A DNA stretch of 64,000 bases from contig NW_026946366.1 in the NCBI RefSeq assembly GCF_035222375.1, positions 2,604,001-2,668,000 of the forward strand, given 5' to 3'. Below, in pieces: positions 57,609 to 64,000 of the stretch (positions are counted from its first letter, which is position 1; every line of letters starts with the position of its first letter). A model generated the notes under the pieces. The model did not search any database. It was not told the DNA's origin and saw nothing but the letters and a program-made list of their open reading frames with translations. A program made the position numbers and the translations under genes. This DNA comes from Podospora pseudocomata (taxonomy: Eukaryota; Ascomycota; Sordariomycetes; Sordariales; Podosporaceae).

Positions 57609-59469
57609 GTAGGAGGAGGAGTGGCATTCACACCGGCTACCACAGGCCTTCTTGTTGGCACTGTCATAGTGCCCAACGCGATGGAGGCAACACCGCCACC
57701 ACAGCAAATCGAAGTCCTGTAACGACCGGCAGAGAGGCCAATGGCTGAAGGGAATAATTCTTTTCTGGACAGGAATAACAAGCCGACGCTTTACCAACTT
57801 CTTCTTTTTACCACGTCAGCTGTTAACATGTTAGAAGTTGAACATCTTTTGCCGCCTTAATTACCTAGCAAATGTCGGCGGTCTATGCTATTCAGCTTTA
57901 TCTTTTTGAGTTTCTTTTTGTGGGGCGTTGTTGCCCTGCTTGTTTCGCCCAAGTGTTTTACCTTGGACGGGCTTGCATTTAGCTTTTCTTGTTTGGCTTG
58001 TTGTAGCTTTGAGCTGGAATTGCGGATTCTCCTATGGGGGCTTCTTGAGCTTTTGCTTTTCTGGCGAGCTACACAATCTTCTACGCTGCTTGGGCGATTG
58101 TTTGTACAAGGCGGTGGTCTGACTTTTTTGGTTGATTTCTAGTGGACGAGCTGGAAAATCAACACGGAGGGAGGGATGGTAAGGCGGGATGGGATGGAAA
58201 CTGAGTGGAGGAAGATGAGGGCTTATGACATGGAAGATATCATGGTGATGCGGGGTATGGGTTAGGATTTATCGACTTTGTGTGTGCGCATGGAAATGAT
58301 ATTAAATGAGGCGAGTGTTGGGAAACAAGGGGGCCAAGATGGGTGGACAGATGTAGGATGGTAGTGGTTATTGAGGACAAGGAGGGAAAGGAGAAGGGAA
58401 AAGGTGCATTCGACGCATCAAAACATCCAACACATTTGCCCTTTTTTAACCACGGACATGTTAACCCGCTATCAGCTTAGTTGGAAGAAAGAACAGAACA
58501 CGTTGTTTGTTGGTGGTGTGTTTATCCTTGGTTATTCTGCGCTGCCATTCACTGTGCTTTTCCGAGTGTGTTTTGTTGTTTGCTGTTGTTGCTTAAGGGA
58601 CGTCGCGTGTTAGGGGCATTTTTGCAAGGCGTTTATAGGGAGTGAAAGGGGGCGGTTATCTGTCTTTGCATAGCGCTTTGCCTTTCTCTGTGACTTGGTC
58701 ATTATGCTGTTGTGGTGCGGGAAAGATAAGAAAAAGAAGCAAATGTAGAACTCTTTTCTTTGTAATCATTACATTGGGTGGCTGGCGGTTTTCCAACTTG
58801 CGATGGGAACAAAAGTTGAGACTGGGGTTTGGATTTTGGTTGAAGTCTCTCATGAGCTGAGAGAGAAGACGACCAGCACGCTCATTATTATTCTGATTAT
58901 ATATAAACATTTTCTGCACTTTTTTTCTCTTTACCTTTTGGCAGATGTATATAACACTTGTTCAAGTGATGTTTTTTGTGCCAAACAACGGTGTTTTCCA
59001 CACTGCGTTGAGCACAGCCTCAGGAGCTCATTTCGTGTAAGTGAAGCAGTGAGGTGATCCCTGTTGTGCTGCGTTATGTTGCGTGGCATTTCATTCCATC
59101 CGGTCGATGACTCTTTTCGCAAGCATATTTTTGGCAACTGTGGCCTATTTGTGTGAAATTACCACGGTTTCAAAAAGAAGAAAAAATACGAAGTTGACAC
59201 GGTGGTTGATGGTTTTTGAGTGAGGCGCAGCTGAGGTTGGTGAAGAAGCTGTGGTGGTGCTATAAAAGCTCGGTGTGTGGCCTGCCCTCTGCAATTTCAG
59301 GGGGGAGCATTTCCGAGTCCACTTTTTGTGACGACACTTTGTCACTTTGTCACTTATACCACAACACACACTCCCTTTTTTTGGACCTGACGGTTCTTCG
59401 CACCTTGACAATTTACGCTCGGGTTTTTTTTCTTGTTTTTTTTTTAACCAAAGACAAACTCTGGTTCAA
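57609..59469. other. Intergenic region between the Btz and CofD-like genes
   Basis: This 1.9 kb region contains the 3' UTR of the Btz gene and the promoter of the next. The plus strand is T/G-rich around 57880-58140, which produces a hydrophobic 85-codon frame of no evident meaning. No gene called. Confidence 0.55.
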
Positions 59470-61289
59470 ATGGCTTCTAAGGCGAGCTCGAATTTGCCGT
59501 CGCCTCCTGGGGAGACTGCCAATGGCGGTAACAGGAGGTTGGGGATCACGGTATTTTCGGGAGGTATGTTCAATTATGGTTTGGGTATTATGAAGAAAGG
59601 TCTTTGAGATTATGGTATCTTTTCAATGCCATCTCAGAGAGTAGCTGCCCCATAAGACTCGCTGTTTCCAAGCGGCGCGATGTATACGTCTTATACATTT
59701 AGCTCGAGGTTCACTTACACATTCCCTAAAAAGCATTGCATAGACAGTTATACATATCAAGCACCACTTACCACTGAGTTCGCACAACACTTGCCCATCA
59801 CTTACGACACCTACCTTGTACTATACTAACCCACCTCTCAGGCACCGCAGCCAACAATCTAGTCGACCTCTTCAACAGAATCGCCCGCCCATCATCCTCT
59901 TCCGGCACCCAGACCCCCACCTCCTCATCCGCCAGTAAGACTGGCTCCTCTGACGAAGTCAGCCGACAACGCCAGCTAAACTACATCATCCCCATCTCCG
60001 ACAACGGCGGCTCATCCTCCGAACTCATCCGTTTTGTGGGAGGCCCCTCCGTAGGCGACATCCGCTCCCGCCTCGTCCGTCTCATCCCCACCACCCCCTC
60101 CAACCTCTCCTCCTCCTCCAGAGAAACCTCCTCCCTCCGCAACCTGTTTGAACACCGCCTCTCGCCCGACCCCATCGCCGCGAGGGGTCAATGGGCCGAT
60201 ATCGTCGAGAGCCGCTCCCTACTATGGGCTTACATCCCCAACGAGAAAAAGGAGCTCATCCGTTCCGTGTTGAATATCCTGAATGCAGAAATCGTCAAGC
60301 GGGCAAGACCGCCGAATGTGTTCAACTTTGCCGGGGCGTCGGTGGGGAACATGTTCCTCACGGGAGCGAGGCTCTTGACGGGGAGTTTTGAGGCGGGGAT
60401 TTACCTGCTGAGGATGATATGTGAGATTGGGGGGTGGGTGAGGGTGCTGCCGGCGGTGAACTCGAATCATACGCATCATATCAGTGCTGGGTGGGTTAAC
60501 GGGGAGACGGGGGAGAGGGGGGTGTTGACCGGGCAGGTGGCTATTAGTCACCCTAGTGAGCCGACTAGCATTCCTGATGAGGGGTTGCCACCGCATCATA
60601 TGGGAGGAGGAGGGGGGATGGGGAGGTTGTTGGAGGTTGATGATGATGAGGGGAATATGCCGGGGAGTTTGCCTGTTTTGCGGAGGCAGAATTTGAAGTT
60701 TAGCAAGGAAGAGGAGGAGGATTTACCGGGGGGACAGGGGACGAGGATCGAGAGGGTTTGGTATATCAATTTGTATGGGCATGAGATTATGCCAAAGGCT
60801 AACCCGGAGGTGGTGAGGGAGCTGAGTGAGGGGACCGAGGTGGTGGTGTATAGTGTGGGGAGTTTGTACACGAGCATTGTGCCGAGTTTGATATTGAGGG
60901 AGGTGGGGGAGGCGATTGAGAAAGTTGGGGGGATTAGGAAGAAGGTGTTGATTTTGAATAGCAAGTTGGACAGGGAGACGAGGGGGATGGATGCGAGTGG
61001 GTTTATCAAGGCGATTTGGAGGGCTTGTGTGGAGAGTCGGAGGCCGGAGGATGTGGAATTGTTGGAGTGGAGGAGGGTGGTGACGCATTTGGTGTTTATT
61101 GATCCGGAGATGGTGGAGGAGAGGGAGATGAGGAAGGATATGCCACGGGTTGATGTGGAATTTTTGGAAAAGCTGGGGATTCACTGTGCTCCGGTTCAGG
61201 GGAGGGCAGTGGGAGAGGGTAAGGCGAGGATGATGAGGTATGATGAGGAGGAGTTGAGAGAGACGTTGGAGAGGGTTATCGATATGTGA
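59470..61289 (+). CDS. CofD/UPF0052-family protein (yeast YNL011C type)
   Basis: Two exons (59470-59563 and 59842-61289) flank a 278 nt intron (GTATGT, TATACTAACCC branch, CAG), giving 513 aa. The nucleotide-binding start GITVFSGGTAANNLVDLF is split by the intron. Other family motifs are IPISDNGGSSSELIRFVGGP, GDIRSRLVRLIP, and FNFAGASVGNMFLTGARLL near residue 195. The long C-terminal domain contains YSVGSLYTSIVPSLI. CofD in archaea makes coenzyme F420, and bacterial YvcK relatives regulate cell-wall metabolism. Fungi do not make F420, so the substrate is unknown. A GGGGG loop and an acidic insert EVDDDEGN and KEEEED interrupt the core near residues 280-320. Codon use switches sharply from C-ending to G-ending near 60330, inside one exon. 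Identity with the family is strong; the role is open. Confidence 0.9.
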
Positions 61290-61325
61290 GCTGTGAAAGA
61301 GGCCTCACAATGGGCAAGTATTTTC

Positions 61326-61612
61326 TCAAGCGGTTATCTCTTTTGGAGGCACAACAGCCTGGAACGTGTACAGCGGTGCTTCTTCATGGAATAGATTGGA
61401 GCGTTGATGTTGTACAAAGGTGGTCTGAGATACATATATACATATAAATTAACGCAAACTACTCTGGCCAGGTCGTGTTGGTCTCGGAAAGTTACCTGAT
61501 TGTGATCGCGGTAGATGTGCATGCAGAAACGCCCAGGCTTGTCCTCCGCCTTGCTTTTACGTGGTAGGGGAAGGCCTCGTGGCATACCGCCAGGCCTTGA
61601 CCGAGTCGGCAT
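61326..61612 (-). CDS. Possible small spliced gene, 71 aa, family not recognised
   Basis: Exon 1 (61612-61496) and exon 2 (61424-61326) are joined by a 71 nt intron (GTAACT donor, CTCAG acceptor, GCGTTAATTTA as weak branch), giving 71 aa. The frame is preceded by an in-frame TAG, so the first ATG is the natural start. The peptide reads MPTRSRPGGMPRGLPLPRKS, then KAEDKPGRFCMHIYRDHNQ. After the splice it continues TTFVQHQRSNLFHEEAPLYT and ends FQAVVPPKEITA. The basic, Pro-rich start and mixed C-terminal half look protein-like, and the unspliced alternative does not. No family is recognised. The gene would be convergent with the CofD-like gene, 36 bp apart. A chance splice of noncoding DNA remains possible. 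Confidence 0.35.
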
Positions 61613-63935
61613 CGAATCAAATCCAGATGACTAAAACGCCTGAGAGGGGCAACACAGCATCTGCGCCTCTGGCTAGCTGTTCATGTTGCGGCAACCCAAA
61701 TAAAACACGAATAAATAACAGGATCTGGAATTTCAGAACACCGAGATCGGAACATTCTTCCCTGAATGATGTTCACTCGGTGGGAAATCAGTTTCGGCTG
61801 GTATATATCAGCCTCCTGTTTCTACCTCTAACAGCACTTGAGAATGGGAAATGGAAATCTTTTCACAAACAAAACAGCCTCGGCCTACGAGAGGAGATAC
61901 GAATAGCCAGACCGTCCGGTGGATGCCCCGCCGTCTGGAAGCGAGTTTCGGGTCAGATGATTGGTAACGGGAGCACAAGGCAGCTTGACTTTATATATAC
62001 GACTCTGATGAGCTGTACACCGTCCTGCGCGGACCATGGGGCCTGTACCACTTACAGCCTGATCTCTTCATGCAGCCAGCATCCAGCCCGGTCTGGAATG
62101 CTTGAAACGTATGCGAGAAGTTAAGGGCGTGACAGAGGGGATCAGCCTCTCAGAGTAGGGATGCGAATTGGAGAAGGCATGGAAAAGGCAAGACGTCGTC
62201 GGCCCTTCAAAACAGGTCGACGTAATCCTTGCCGCCGCTCACCATCAGGTGGCCCTTTGCAAGACTTGCTCGAGCTGTCAGTGGCCAATAGAGGCTCGTG
62301 ATCAGATGCAAAGTGCATTTCCAGTGCATCTCCAAAAGAGGTGCGTGGTAGGCTCCGAGTCGATCTGACGGGATGGGAAAGTGGGGAGCTTGACGTGCTG
62401 CATGGGACTGGGGCGTTTTTCCGCTTGGCTGGGGGCGGGTCCTGATTTGCCCCACCTAGGTCGCCCAGCACAGCAACCAACGCAACTACACGTGAGGGGT
62501 CAGCTCCCAAGGTGCCGCCCAGATAGGCTTTCGAGGTTCCATTTTCCTTATCGCGCTTTAACAATGCTGCGGTATCGCGGGGATAACTCCCATGGGCCCA
62601 TTCTGACCCCCATTTGACATGGACCGGACCGTGTTTGCCTGCTTTCCGAGTGCGTCAACAAAGTGTCGTCCTGTCCCCACAGAATTGCATGAGATATAAG
62701 AGCCATCATCCCGACACTCGCGCCCCGTCATCGTCGTCATCACCGCCATCCGCCAGCCAGCAGCCTCCACCCCTCAACCATCAACCAGCACATTCGACAG
62801 CCTTCTCAGATAGCTGACATATCGAATTGGAATTATTCAATCTAATCCAAGGCAAGTGGTGACAGCCTTGAGTGGCTCCCATACCCGCGCCCAGATCACT
62901 CCAAAAAGAGCCAACAGCCTGTCCCAGACAAAGAAGGGTGACGACACGACGGCCACCTGACAAACAATTGGTTTGACCGGACTACCATTGTAGGTTTGGT
63001 CTGCGCAGAACATAGGCAGCCCCAAAGGACGAGTCCCAGAGCCGTCAGATCACTCTGCTGTAAATACCAGCATGTTGTTAGCGGGCACGGTCTCTTGATG
63101 CACCCCAGTGTTTGGGCCAACCTTATCCATGAATAACACAGGAGAAGTATCGCTGACCGCCTCCTGTTAGTCGTCCCGTAGGTCTCGCCCATTTGACCGC
63201 CCAAGCGCCAGCTGTTCGCCTCCTTTACGACGGCCGTTTGCCTCCTGGAATTACGAGGCGCACCATCTGCCTAGATAGCTAGCCTACCAACCACCAGGTA
63301 CTTCATACCTACCTTTGTTGGGCAACACCACCCCCTCCGTCCAATCCCCCCCAGCTTCCACTTGACTTCCTTACCTTACTGCCTGAGGCCTGTCTGTCTG
63401 TGGTCATTGCGTCGCTCCCTCCAAAGCTTCCGACCGACCATCCCATTTTGTCCCCATCTCCCCCTTCCTTCCTTCCTTCCATCCATCCTCCTCGCAAGGG
63501 CATCCAGCTCTTTCAATCACCGGCCTCGACTTTCAACACCCAGTCCCCGCCGCTTACAATTGTACACCACAGCATACAAGTAATCCCCGATCTTCCGGAC
63601 CGATACCTCCCAGTTGGACATCCAGTCCTGCCTCCCCAGACTTTGTCCGCTGCAATCGGATCATCAAGGGAGGGCAATCATTACGACACCTGTCTTGCTC
63701 ACGAGCAGCATTTTAGGTCGTGAGTCGCTCCCGCTCTTTGGCTTTTGACACATGCAACCAACACCCCCGCCTCACGTCCAGTCAGCATGTGGTCTGTGCC
63801 GCTGGGCCAGCCTCTCCGCTCTTTCTCTCACCTGCCCATCATCTCGACCATCAACACCGCCATCCACAACATTGCTGTTTCTTCAAAAGCATCAGTTTTC
63901 ATCGCTTGCTAACTGATATCTGCCCCCAGGCAATC
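61613..63935. other. Intergenic region and probable 5' UTR of the gene at the window edge
   Basis: This 2.3 kb region contains no supported coding gene. From about 63200 onward the plus strand becomes C/T-rich, leader-like. A well-formed candidate 5'-UTR intron runs 63720-63929 (GTGAGT donor, TGCTAACTGAT branch, CCCCCAG acceptor), ending 6 nt before the ATG at 63936. Confidence 0.55.
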
Positions 63936-64000
63936 ATGTCCGCCGCCACTATGGCCCCTAACATGGTGGCAGCTCCTCAAGTCACGCCAGCTACTCTTGT
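63936..64000 (+). CDS. First 21 codons of a gene continuing beyond the window
   Basis: The ATG follows an intron acceptor by 6 nt and is in frame with MSAATMAPNMVAAPQVTPAT at the window edge. The peptide is Ala/Pro/Met-rich and low-complexity, so the product cannot be named. Support comes from the upstream leader-like sequence and the strong candidate 5'-UTR intron (63720-63929). One of two later in-frame ATGs could be the true start. Confidence 0.6.
   Translation, partial: MSAATMAPNMVAAPQVTPATL

Noticed and set aside
57885-58142. Hydrophobic 85-codon plus-strand frame
   Set aside because: It is produced by a T/G-rich stretch; hydrophobic codons follow from the composition, and there is no leader or splice context.

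Overview
This window is nuclear DNA of a filamentous ascomycete, most likely a Sordariomycete and probably in the order Sordariales. The genes carry many short introns of about 50-160 nt with GTRNGT donors, CTAAC/CTGAC-like branch points and YAG acceptors. Several proteins (calcineurin B, calmodulin, gamma-adaptin, aconitase, Epl1, Spt4) read almost like the Neurospora/Podospora/Chaetomium versions. Gene models were spliced by eye, and most were confirmed by total reading frame and expected family length (calmodulin 149 aa, calcineurin B 174 aa).

Layout. 1-10942: the 3' end of an unknown conserved gene, a 5.6 kb gene-poor stretch, calcineurin B (minus) and epl1 (plus). 13199-24223: kae1, the AMPK/Snf1 beta subunit, spt4, AP-1 gamma-adaptin, a small predicted membrane protein and calmodulin. 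24859-31961: tlg2, a Cox7-like cytochrome oxidase subunit, clathrin light chain, rtt103 and a small mitochondrial-type protein. 31962-40100 is gene-poor and holds only one small cysteine-rich zinc-ribbon-like gene. 40101-52520: lst8, a Scy1-like pseudokinase, a PHD-finger protein and mitochondrial aconitase. 53309-64000: an intron-bearing tRNA-Leu(CAG), a Btz-domain protein, a CofD/UPF0052 protein, a possible small gene and the first codons of a gene that leaves the window.

How the genes relate. Almost everything recognisable is core housekeeping. Four genes (AP-1 gamma, Tlg2, clathrin light chain, Scy1) act in clathrin/TGN-endosome traffic. Calmodulin and calcineurin B are partners in Ca2+ signalling. 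The AMPK beta subunit and Lst8 sit on opposite sides of nutrient signalling. Epl1, Spt4, Rtt103 and the PHD protein act in or near chromatin and transcription. These are independently transcribed genes, often in divergent or convergent pairs, not operons.

I saw no transposon, retroelement, viral insertion, CRISPR array or biosynthetic cluster. I found no convincing new multi-gene system. The best leads are gene-level: very small coding exons in the two EF-hand genes, a GC-AG intron, an open frame continuing past the lst8 stop and broken by a 20 bp tandem duplication, three small spliced genes easy to miss in routine annotation, and a sense-strand C-to-G composition switch inside several genes.
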